6,380 bases of DNA, taken from NCBI GenBank assembly GCA_016282215.1, contig JAEEKC010000176.1, positions 1 to 6,380 of the forward strand, written 5' to 3'. The notes under the pieces are model-generated. The model saw only the letters and a list, made by a program, of their open reading frames with translations. It made no database searches and was not told the origin of the DNA. Shown piece by piece: positions 1 through 5,148 of this stretch (within the stretch, counting starts at the first letter, position 1; every line of letters begins with the position of its first letter). The stretch is from Lachnospiraceae bacterium. Its GTDB lineage: Bacteria > Bacillota > Clostridia > Lachnospirales > Lachnospiraceae. The position numbers and the translations under genes are program-made.

Positions 1-63
1 AAACGAGGTTGTGATCTCCTTCCCGATATTAACTTGTTTCTTTTGTTTCTTGAGTTTGGCCAT
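1..63 (-). CDS. N-terminal fragment of an unidentified protein, truncated by the window edge
   Basis: An ATG on the minus strand at 61-63 opens a frame that stays open for 21 codons to the window edge. The peptide starts MAKLKKQKKQ and continues VNIGKEITTS, so it is Lys/Gln-rich and basic. It begins 7 bases after the thrS stop on the same strand, which suggests co-transcription with thrS. The Shine-Dalgarno signal is weak: only A-rich sequence lies just upstream, and the nearest GGAGG (87-92) is too far away and inside the thrS coding end. The family cannot be named from 21 residues. It does not resemble the start of IF-3, which follows thrS in many Firmicutes. The frame could be spurious, though the tight spacing argues for a real gene. 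Confidence 0.4.
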   Translation of the reverse strand, partial: MAKLKKQKKQVNIGKEITTSF

Positions 64-70
64 GATCGCT

Positions 71-2131
71 TTACTTTTTCTTCTCTTCCTCCGGCAGTTC
101 CACGCGGATTTCTTTCGTTCTGATCTCTTCGAGAAGTCCGGCCATAAACTCTTCCAGCGGCTTTTGTCCCTCGTTGCCCTCGTAGCGGCTGCGGACGGAA
201 ACAAGACCCTGTTCCTGCTCCAGCTGGCCGACTACCAGCATGTAAGGTACTTTTTCAAGTCTGGCTTCACGGATCTTGAAACCGATCTTTTCGGAGCGGT
301 TATCAACGCTTACATCCACGTTTGCATCTGCTAACTTTTTACGGATTTCTTCCGCGTAATCAGCGAATTTCTCGGAGATCGGCAGGATACGTACCTGCTC
401 AGGACACAGCCAGGTCGGGAATTTGCCGGCATAATGCTCGATCAGCCAGGCCAGGGTTCTCTCATAGCATCCCATGGACGTTCTGTGGATGATATAAGGG
501 CGTTTCTTCTCGCCGTCTGCATCGATGAAGTACATATCATACCGCTCAGCCAGGAACATATCCAGCTGAATGGTGATCATGGTATCTTCTTTGCCATATA
601 CGTTCTTCGCCTGGATATCCAGTTTCGGACCATAGAAGGCAGCTTCGCCTTCTTCTTCCGTATACTCAAGGCCGATATCATCCAGGATCTCGCGCATCGC
701 ATTCTGGACTCTATCCCAATCCTCTGCAGTACCGAGGTACTTATCCGGATTTGCGGGATCCCATTTACTCATGCGGTACCATACATCGCCTTCCAGTCCC
801 AGCGTAGTCAGGCAGTATTTTGCCAGTTTCACGCAGTTTTTGAACTCATCTGCGATCTGTTCAGGCGTGCAGACAAGATGTCCCTCAGAGATCGTAAACT
901 GGCGCACTCTGGTCAGTCCGTGCATCTCGCCGGAATCTTCATTTCTGAAAAGGGTACTGGTTTCACCCATACGATAAGGCAGATCTCTGTAACTTCTCTG
1001 TTTTGCCTTATAAACAAAATACTGGAACGGGCAGGTCATGGGACGAAGTGCCATAACCTCTCTGCCGTTTTTATCCGTATAGACCTTATCCTGCGCATTT
1101 TTCATGGCTACGGCGGGATCGGAATACAGTTTCTGATCCTCGAGCGCTTCTTCTTCGGTCATCAGGTCATCATTGAGTACAAACATGCCGTCCTTGTAAT
1201 GGAACCAGTGGTCGGAAAGTTTGTACAGGTTGGACTTGGCCATCAGCGGCGTTTTGGTCCGTACATAGCCCCACTCTTTATCCTCCAAATCCTCAATCCA
1301 GCGCTGGAGTTTCTGGATGATCTTCACGCCTTTGGGCATGATCAGGGGAAGTCCCTGTCCGATCACATCCACTGTCGTAAACAGTTCCATCTCTCTGCCG
1401 AGCCGGTTGTGGTCACGGAGTTTGATGTCCTCCAAATGGGCCAGATAGGCTTCGAGTTCTTCTTTTTTGGCAAAGGCCGTTCCGTAAATACGTTGCAGTC
1501 TTGCCTTGTTGGAATCACCTCTCCAATATGCCATGGAGGATGAGATCAGCTTAAATGCCTTGATCCCTTTGGTTGACATAAGATGCGGACCGGCACACAG
1601 ATCCACAAAGCCTTTCTGATCGTAGAAGGAAATCTGAGCATCCTCCGGCAGATCACGGATCAGTTCCACCTTGTAGGGTTCATTTCTCTCTTCCATGAAC
1701 TTGATGGCTTCTTCTCTCGGCAGCGTAAAGCTGGTAAGCGCATTGCCTTCTTTGATGATCTTTTTCATCTCAGCTTCGAGCTTATCCAGATCCTCTCTGG
1801 AAAAAGGCTCTGCATCAAAATCGTAATAAAAACCTTCATCAATTGCCGGGCCGATGGCACATTTTGCATCGGGGAACAAACGCTTTACCGCTTCTGCCAG
1901 CACGTGGGACGTGGTATGGCGCAGCGTGCGAAGTCCTTCCGGATCATTTAAGGTCCAAATGGAAAGCTCGCAGTCTTCGGCTATCTCAGTTCTCAGATCC
2001 TTCACTTCACCATTGACCAGACCCGCACAGGCTGCTCTGGCAAGGCCCTCACTGATGTCTTTTGCAATATCGATAATAGACATGGCGCCTGCATATTCCT
2101 TGACGCTTCCGTCCTTCAGTACTATTTTCAT
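71..2131 (-). CDS. thrS: Threonyl-tRNA synthetase (class II)
   Basis: This cytoplasmic enzyme charges tRNA-Thr with threonine using ATP. All family domains are visible in the 686-residue product: an N-terminal TGS domain (about 1-62), the editing domain with its HxxxH (H72, H76) and CAGPH (C179, H183) metal-like motifs, the class II core (about 245-570) and the C-terminal anticodon-binding domain (about 575-675). The three catalytic zinc ligands of the family appear as C367 (in RPMTCPFQ), H404 (in GEMHGLTRVRQF) and H549 (in IIHRTSMGCYER). Compared with the roughly 640 residues usual for the family, extra length comes from an acidic/charged insertion at about 325-358, just before the C367 motif, and a charged tail ending EEEKKK. 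The usual CPGH after the zinc Cys reads CPFQ here, which I recall from other Clostridia. The start is supported by AAAGGAG at 2137-2143, 5 bases before the ATG. No T-box leader is seen. The downstream frame starts 7 bases after the stop. Confidence 0.97.
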   Translation of the reverse strand: MKIVLKDGSVKEYAGAMSIIDIAKDISEGLARAACAGLVNGEVKDLRTEIAEDCELSIWTLNDPEGLRTLRHTTSHVLAEAVKRLFPDAKCAIGPAIDEGFYYDFDAEPFSREDLDKLEAEMKKIIKEGNALTSFTLPREEAIKFMEERNEPYKVELIRDLPEDAQISFYDQKGFVDLCAGPHLMSTKGIKAFKLISSSMAYWRGDSNKARLQRIYGTAFAKKEELEAYLAHLEDIKLRDHNRLGREMELFTTVDVIGQGLPLIMPKGVKIIQKLQRWIEDLEDKEWGYVRTKTPLMAKSNLYKLSDHWFHYKDGMFVLNDDLMTEEEALEDQKLYSDPAVAMKNAQDKVYTDKNGREVMALRPMTCPFQYFVYKAKQRSYRDLPYRMGETSTLFRNEDSGEMHGLTRVRQFTISEGHLVCTPEQIADEFKNCVKLAKYCLTTLGLEGDVWYRMSKWDPANPDKYLGTAEDWDRVQNAMREILDDIGLEYTEEEGEAAFYGPKLDIQAKNVYGKEDTMITIQLDMFLAERYDMYFIDADGEKKRPYIIHRTSMGCYERTLAWLIEHYAGKFPTWLCPEQVRILPISEKFADYAEEIRKKLADANVDVSVDNRSEKIGFKIREARLEKVPYMLVVGQLEQEQGLVSVRSRYEGNEGQKPLEEFMAGLLEEIRTKEIRVELPEEEKKK

Positions 2132-2145
2132 TTTGGCTCCTTTCA

Positions 2146-2193
2146 GCCCCTCATCAGTCAGCTTCGCTGACAGCTTTCCCCCAAGGGGAAGCC
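2146..2193. repeat. Dispersed hairpin repeat, short copy (48 bases)
   Basis: These 48 bases share two blocks with the copy at 5015-5112. The left module of 30 bases (2146-2175) is identical to 5015-5044, and the right module of 16 bases (2178-2193) is identical to 5097-5112. Only TT separates them here. The left module holds a perfect stem, GTCAGC-TTC-GCTGAC. The right end can fold as GCTT-(T)-CCCC-CAA-GGGG-AAGC. The repeat stops immediately before the thrS ribosome-binding site, so both hairpins would lie in the thrS leader RNA. It resembles small hairpin repeats I recall from gut Clostridia genomes, and neither copy encodes a protein. Confidence 0.85.
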
Positions 2194-2229
2194 ATTGCCC
2201 GGGATCAGTCTTTTTCTTTCATTTTCTCT

Positions 2230-2268
2230 TCGGTCAGCAACCCCAGGGGGAAGCCTTTGTCGAGGCTT
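2230..2268. repeat. Decayed third repeat arm plus a 6-bp hairpin
   Basis: The block CCCCAGGGGGAAGCC (2241-2255) closely resembles the right module CCCCCAAGGGGAAGCC of the two clear repeat copies. It is preceded by CGGTCAGC, reminiscent of the stem in the left module. It is probably a degenerate copy lying next to the intact one. Overlapping its end, AAGCCT (2251-2256) and AGGCTT (2263-2268) form a perfect 6-bp stem with a 6-base loop. On the minus strand this hairpin sits 14 bases after the SEC-C gene stop but has no following U-run, so it is not a convincing intrinsic terminator. Confidence 0.5.
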
Positions 2269-2281
2269 TCATATTCTTTAA

Positions 2282-2791
2282 TCAAGAAGCGTTGCGTCCG
2301 CAGCACTTCTTATATTTCTTCCCGCTGCCACAGGGGCAGGGATCGTTGGGGAACACCTTTGCTTCTTTGACAATAGTCGTAGAGCGCTTTTGCTCTTTGT
2401 AGAGCTCAGCGCGTTTCTCCTCATCAAAAATGGGCTCCCACTCTTCGAGGCCGTACAGCCAGTCAGCGTCAGCAGCTACCATGTTTTTATAAAGAAGTTC
2501 TTTGTCAAACACCAGGGAAACTTCCGTATCCTCATCCATCTCTTCAATGGGATTGGGTGTGACAAGAGAATCATTGATACCATCCAGAAAACCGGTCATA
2601 GTCATGATGTCCAGGTTGTATTTTTCCGCCAGTTCCTTCACTGTGCCTTTTACTTCCTGATCCGGGTCTGCCAGCAGCTTTTTATACACTTCCTTTTCCT
2701 GTAAAAAGTAAGCCTGCCACAACTTTTTCAGCTTGCCTTTATCTGCTGTCTCCGAATATGCCATGCTTCTCCACTTTTCTAATAATGCCAT
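2282..2791 (-). CDS. SEC-C motif (zinc-binding) protein, 169 residues, function unknown
   Basis: The protein ends in a clear SEC-C motif, PNDPCPCGSGKKYKKCC (residues 148-164), with the CxCx8CC ligands C152, C154, C163 and C164. This motif was first described at the C terminus of SecA, where it binds zinc and contacts SecB, but it also occurs in many small uncharacterised proteins. Residues 1-145 are soluble, highly charged and mostly helical in character, with no signal peptide or membrane segment. There is no SecA ATPase domain, so this is not a SecA fragment by any visible sign. The start is supported by AAGGAG at 2801-2806, 9 bases before the ATG. A second Met at residue 10 lacks such support. 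The gene lies 150 bases upstream of thrS on the same strand and may be read through into it. A specific role cannot be given. Confidence 0.9.
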   Translation of the reverse strand: MALLEKWRSMAYSETADKGKLKKLWQAYFLQEKEVYKKLLADPDQEVKGTVKELAEKYNLDIMTMTGFLDGINDSLVTPNPIEEMDEDTEVSLVFDKELLYKNMVAADADWLYGLEEWEPIFDEEKRAELYKEQKRSTTIVKEAKVFPNDPCPCGSGKKYKKCCGRNAS

Positions 2792-2846
2792 CTCTTTCTT
2801 CTCCTTTTTTCTGTTTTTATATCTGTCTTTTTCTGATTTATCGCCT

Positions 2847-2875
2847 AGCCTACTACAATTTTCTCTTTTTGTCTA
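2847..2875 (-). promoter_or_regulatory. Possible promoter for the SEC-C gene
   Basis: On the minus strand TAGACA (2870-2875) matches TTGACA at 5 of 6 positions. It is followed after exactly 17 bases by TAGGCT (2847-2852), a poor -10 match (3 of 6). It lies about 55 bases upstream of the start codon in an A-rich, purine-rich leader (minus-strand sense). The weak -10 makes this tentative; no better pair was found in the 155-base gap. Confidence 0.3.
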
Positions 2876-2907
2876 CCTTTATTTTTTGATTTTGGGAAAG
2901 CTTCTAT

Positions 2908-2931
2908 ATCGTACATTTCGCTCTATACGAT
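2908..2931. promoter_or_regulatory. Small inverted repeat ATCGTA/TACGAT after the pseudokinase gene
   Basis: ATCGTA (2908-2913) and TACGAT (2926-2931) are exact inverse complements separated by 12 bases. They lie 16-39 bases beyond the stop of the membrane pseudokinase and upstream of the possible SEC-C promoter. The stem is short and AT-rich with no U-run on the minus strand, so it is a poor terminator. It could be a protein-binding site or chance. Confidence 0.25.
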
Positions 2932-2946
2932 TTATTATTTAACAGT

Positions 2947-4449
2947 TCATTCCGCCGGCACGACCATCCTGGTTTCCGTGGTCTGCTTTCCGGTTTTATC
3001 CGTTTCGCTGATCTCAACGCGATAGCTGCCGTCCGCTTCCGGTGTCAGCGACATTTCTTCGCGCCTGCTGACATCATTGGATATATATGTCACCCAGCCC
3101 TGTCCGAGCATGTAATCGATCTTCATATACTCATACTGGTCTCTTTTGGTATCCACCTGCGATACACCGACATAATGGTTCAATGTAAAATCAAAGAACT
3201 TGATGTCGAGCATTTTCATGCGCTCTTCGTCTGTCAGATCATCCGGCAGATCCATGTAATCGTTGGTGAACAGTTCTCTGTCCTTCTGATCCAGTTTCAT
3301 CAGCATCTGACATTTTTCATAGTCCGTAGCCTGATTGAATTTTCTGTAAAAATGATTGATCCGCTGATCGGTGATGATCACCTTGGCCCTGGGGATCAAA
3401 AGCACGATAAAGATCAATGCCAGCGCGATCACCGCGATCAGATAAAATCGTTTTGAATACAGCTCTCTCCGATACCAGAAGGGAAGCTTTTTCTGTGTCT
3501 TGGCCTCTTCCTGATGGGAATACAGATCCTCCAGTTCCATATCATCCGGCGCAAGGTCCTTCAGGAAATCCATCAGCGAATCGTATCTGTCAAAATCATA
3601 AAGTGCCGTTGCCTTCATAATGGCATCCGACTGAAAATCCATGATCCGTGTTTCCGCGTCTTTCGGTGCCTTCGGCTCCTTGCCATCATTGACTCTCTCA
3701 TAATACGGCGGCAGTTCTTCTCCGGTTGTATAGCGGTAAAGCAGCGCGCCAACAGCGAACAGATCTGCCTTCGGTCCGGGCGTTGCATCCTCCACATACA
3801 GTTCCACGGGTGTAAAACCATCCCTGCGGATAGCAGGGTTCTGCAGCCGCTCATTCGCGATCTTTTCGCACGGATCCGTCAGGTGTGACAGGATCGGTTT
3901 CCTGTCCGGCGTGATCAGGATCGTATCCGGTCCGATACTGCCATGCCAAAAGCCTTTTTTATGCAGTTTTTCCAAAAGCGCAAATACCGGCTTTAAGTAC
4001 TGCAACAGATCTTCCACAGTGAATTTCGCACTGTGTCTTTTCATCAAAAACTGTGACAGGGTGACCGCATCAGCGTTTGTTTCTTCCACACAGTATACCG
4101 TACCGTTTTCTTCCAGATAAGAAAGGATGTTCCCGGCGTTTTCCAAAGGATACAAACCGATCATCTTTTTTGCTCTGGCGATCATGGCCCGTTTCAGTGA
4201 ATTGAAGATTTCCTCATCCGAATACAATTTAACGCTGATGCCCTGCTCTTCGCCGGCCGCCCGCTGTGTGATGGCCTTCGGGAACAGTTCATGGATCAGC
4301 ACATCTTTCTTTCGGAAGATATCATAACCCCTGTAGGTTGTGACGATATCATTGTCCGAAACCAGTCCGTCAATCCGGAACCGGTCTTCGCCCAGCATCG
4401 TACGGAGCCTCAAATATGGTTTTTCTATCGGTTTTTCCTGTTTATTCAT
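2947..4449 (-). CDS. Single-pass membrane pseudokinase (degenerate Ser/Thr kinase domain plus extracytoplasmic domain)
   Basis: The 500-residue product has a bacterial Ser/Thr kinase-like cytoplasmic domain (about 20-300), a basic juxtamembrane stretch, one hydrophobic helix (about 335-352) and a 148-residue outer domain (353-500). Framework motifs remain: TTYRGYD (37-43), ELFPK (54-58), HGSIGPDTILI (169-179), GFTPVELY (211-218, replacing the APE region) and KADLFAVGALLY (227-238). The catalytic residues are gone. The Gly-rich loop reads LVSDNDIV, the VAIK lysine is H53 (VLIH), HRD is H169-G-S171, the catalytic-loop Lys and Asn are G173 and T176, and the DFG position reads HLT (189-191). It should therefore bind ligand or partner rather than phosphorylate. 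The positive charges before the helix predict C-terminus outside. The outer domain is acidic, has a single Cys (C380), and matches no family I recognise; I see no PASTA repeat. GGGAG at 4462-4466 is 12 bases before the ATG, a slightly long spacing. EssB of type VII secretion is another membrane pseudokinase, but no secretion genes are nearby. Confidence 0.88.
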   Translation of the reverse strand: MNKQEKPIEKPYLRLRTMLGEDRFRIDGLVSDNDIVTTYRGYDIFRKKDVLIHELFPKAITQRAAGEEQGISVKLYSDEEIFNSLKRAMIARAKKMIGLYPLENAGNILSYLEENGTVYCVEETNADAVTLSQFLMKRHSAKFTVEDLLQYLKPVFALLEKLHKKGFWHGSIGPDTILITPDRKPILSHLTDPCEKIANERLQNPAIRRDGFTPVELYVEDATPGPKADLFAVGALLYRYTTGEELPPYYERVNDGKEPKAPKDAETRIMDFQSDAIMKATALYDFDRYDSLMDFLKDLAPDDMELEDLYSHQEEAKTQKKLPFWYRRELYSKRFYLIAVIALALIFIVLLIPRAKVIITDQRINHFYRKFNQATDYEKCQMLMKLDQKDRELFTNDYMDLPDDLTDEERMKMLDIKFFDFTLNHYVGVSQVDTKRDQYEYMKIDYMLGQGWVTYISNDVSRREEMSLTPEADGSYRVEISETDKTGKQTTETRMVVPAE

Positions 4450-4502
4450 AACTTACATTTTCTCCCGTTCTTTATCGGACGGTTGCCCGGTACAACTGTT
4501 TT

Positions 4503-4569
4503 CAAATTACCGGACTATCATATGATGAATGTATTTGTATTCCTCTTCGCTATTTGCCGGGTAAATTTG
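4503..4569. promoter_or_regulatory. Imperfect inverted repeat with an internal palindrome in the divergent intergenic region
   Basis: CAAATTACCGG (4503-4513) and CCGGGTAAATTTG (4557-4569) are inverse complements apart from two single-base insertions. Between them, ATCATATGAT (4517-4526) is a perfect 10-base palindrome. The structure lies between the pseudokinase start and the promoter of the small membrane protein. It could be a regulator-binding region or form secondary structure in the pseudokinase leader. No convincing -35/-10 pair for the pseudokinase gene was found here; TATGAT on the minus strand (within the palindrome) has no good -35. Confidence 0.3.
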
Positions 4570-4573
4570 TGCC

Positions 4574-4602
4574 TTGCTTTTTCCGGTATATCTATGTATC
4601 AT
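4574..4602 (+). promoter_or_regulatory. Candidate sigma-70-type promoter for the small membrane protein
   Basis: TTGCTT (4574-4579) and TATCAT (4597-4602) are separated by exactly 17 bases. The -10 matches TATAAT at 5 of 6 positions, while the -35 matches only the TTG. Transcription would begin near 4609, leaving an untranslated leader of about 67 bases before the ATG at 4676. The -10 box lies inside the palindrome at 4596-4607. Confidence 0.4.
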
Positions 4603-4607
4603 GATAC
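4596..4607. promoter_or_regulatory. Perfect 12-base palindrome GTATCATGATAC over the -10 box
   Basis: GTATCATGATAC is its own inverse complement over all 12 bases. It covers the candidate -10 box of the plus-strand promoter, a position where a bound dimeric regulator would block transcription. The operator role is inferred only from symmetry and position; no regulator gene is in the window. Confidence 0.4.
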
Positions 4608-4609
4608 TC

Positions 4610-4634
4610 ATATCCGGCTGTCATGACCGGATAT
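4610..4634. promoter_or_regulatory. Inverted repeat ATATCCGG-N9-CCGGATAT
   Basis: Two perfect 8-base arms (4610-4617 and 4627-4634) are separated by 9 bases. The centre contains TCATGA, itself palindromic. The repeat starts at the predicted transcription start of the small membrane protein gene, so it could be an operator or a 5' hairpin in the mRNA. It ends 41 bases before the start codon and therefore does not directly mask the ribosome-binding site. Confidence 0.45.
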
Positions 4635-4675
4635 ATCGACACATTATCACTTTTGTATGCAGAAAAGAGGTCTTT

Positions 4676-4993
4676 ATGGAAAGCAGGTACAGTAAAAAAC
4701 AACGCATCGCAGCGATCATCGGACTCGCGCTCACTTTCGCCCTGCTGATCGGACTGGTATTGTCCGCACTTTTCGATCAGGGTGGTCGCCTGTTCCAGGC
4801 TTTCCTGTTCGCTTCCATCGGTGTGCCGATCCTTTGCTGGATCTACATCTGGCTTTATGGCCGCATGACCGGGAAAAAGACAATTGCGGATTTCAAGCCG
4901 GAAGATGCGGATCAGACAGGCGATGCACCGGGTAATGATCCTTCTTCTGATGATGGGCTGATCACGATTTCGAAGAAACATAAGCATCAGTGA
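4676..4993 (+). CDS. Small two-helix membrane protein, 105 residues, function unknown
   Basis: The product starts MESRYSKKQR, then has two hydrophobic segments (about 11-31 and 38-61) joined by a short DQGGR loop. It ends with a hydrophilic, Asp-rich tail (about 70-97) and a basic terminus, KKHKHQ. The charges at both ends suggest that both termini face the cytoplasm, with the loop outside. AAAAGAGG at 4663-4670 sits 5 bases before the ATG and decides the start. The frame is open further upstream, but starts there lack a ribosome-binding site and would overlap the promoter. It is the only rightward gene in the window, divergent from the pseudokinase and convergent with purA. I recall similar short conserved membrane proteins in Lachnospiraceae, without assigned function. 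A link to the neighbouring pseudokinase is possible but unproven. Confidence 0.8.
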   Translation: MESRYSKKQRIAAIIGLALTFALLIGLVLSALFDQGGRLFQAFLFASIGVPILCWIYIWLYGRMTGKKTIADFKPEDADQTGDAPGNDPSSDDGLITISKKHKHQ

Positions 4994-5014
4994 TTCCATG
5001 TTAATCGATCAGCT

Positions 5015-5112
5015 GCCCCTCATCAGTCAGCTTCGCTGACAGCTGTCTCGCCTCCCGGCTCGGTCCGCGCTGAGCAAGCGCCACTGGCGCTTAGCGCCCC
5101 CAAGGGGAAGCC
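5015..5112. repeat. Dispersed hairpin repeat, long copy (98 bases) with a structured insert
   Basis: The left module (5015-5044, 30 bases) and right module (5097-5112, 16 bases) are identical to those of the copy at 2146-2193. Between them lie 52 bases (5045-5096) where the short copy has only TT. The insert folds strongly: AAGCGCC (5076-5082) pairs with GGCGCTT (5086-5092) around ACT, and GCGCT (5067-5071) pairs with AGCGC (5093-5097) after a 4-base bulge, giving about 12 base pairs. The left module contains GTCAGC-TTC-GCTGAC. No target-site duplication is obvious. The element occupies most of the gap between two convergent genes. Either the short copy lost this central module or the long copy gained it. 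Confidence 0.85.
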
Positions 5113-5118
5113 TTTTTT
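5097..5118 (+). terminator. Possible Rho-independent terminator for the small membrane protein gene
   Basis: The right end of the long repeat is followed on the plus strand by six T residues (5113-5118). CCCC/GGGG pairing around CAA gives a short local stem; alternatively GGCT at 5057-5060 pairs with AGCC at 5109-5112, enclosing the strong insert hairpin. Either would place a GC-rich structure before a U-run, about 105-125 bases after the stop of the small membrane protein. The geometry is not ideal. On the minus strand (purA side) the hairpins have no distal U-run. Confidence 0.35.
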
Positions 5119-5148
5119 ATTCATTCTGTTCTCTGCGACTATACCAGT

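Noticed and set aside
434..1543. 369-codon plus-strand open frame opposite thrS
   Set aside because: It lies wholly antisense to a clear thrS, has no family-like motif and no ribosome-binding site; it reflects codon bias of the real gene.
2282..2791. SEC-C protein as a truncated SecA
   Set aside because: The upstream 145 residues show no SecA domain, and the gene has its own start and good ribosome-binding site.
2733..2942. Hydrophobic 69-codon plus-strand frame rich in Phe/Leu/Ser
   Set aside because: The hydrophobicity comes from the T-rich complement of the A-rich leader; it overlaps the SEC-C gene start and has no ribosome-binding site.
4574..4675. Upstream extension of the small membrane protein from a TTG at 4574 or ATG at 4601, including a lipobox-like LISGC
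   Set aside because: Neither start has a Shine-Dalgarno sequence, the region overlaps the promoter and palindromes, and the ATG at 4676 has AAAAGAGG at good spacing. The lipobox match lacks a basic n-region.
4592..4999. 135-codon minus-strand frame opposite the small membrane protein
   Set aside because: It is antisense to a frame with a better start signal and clear membrane helices, and its product is Arg/Cys-scattered with no recognisable domain.
5015..5112. CRISPR array or tRNA-like structure
   Set aside because: There are only two dispersed copies about 2.9 kb apart without regular spacing, and no cloverleaf with an anticodon arm could be drawn.
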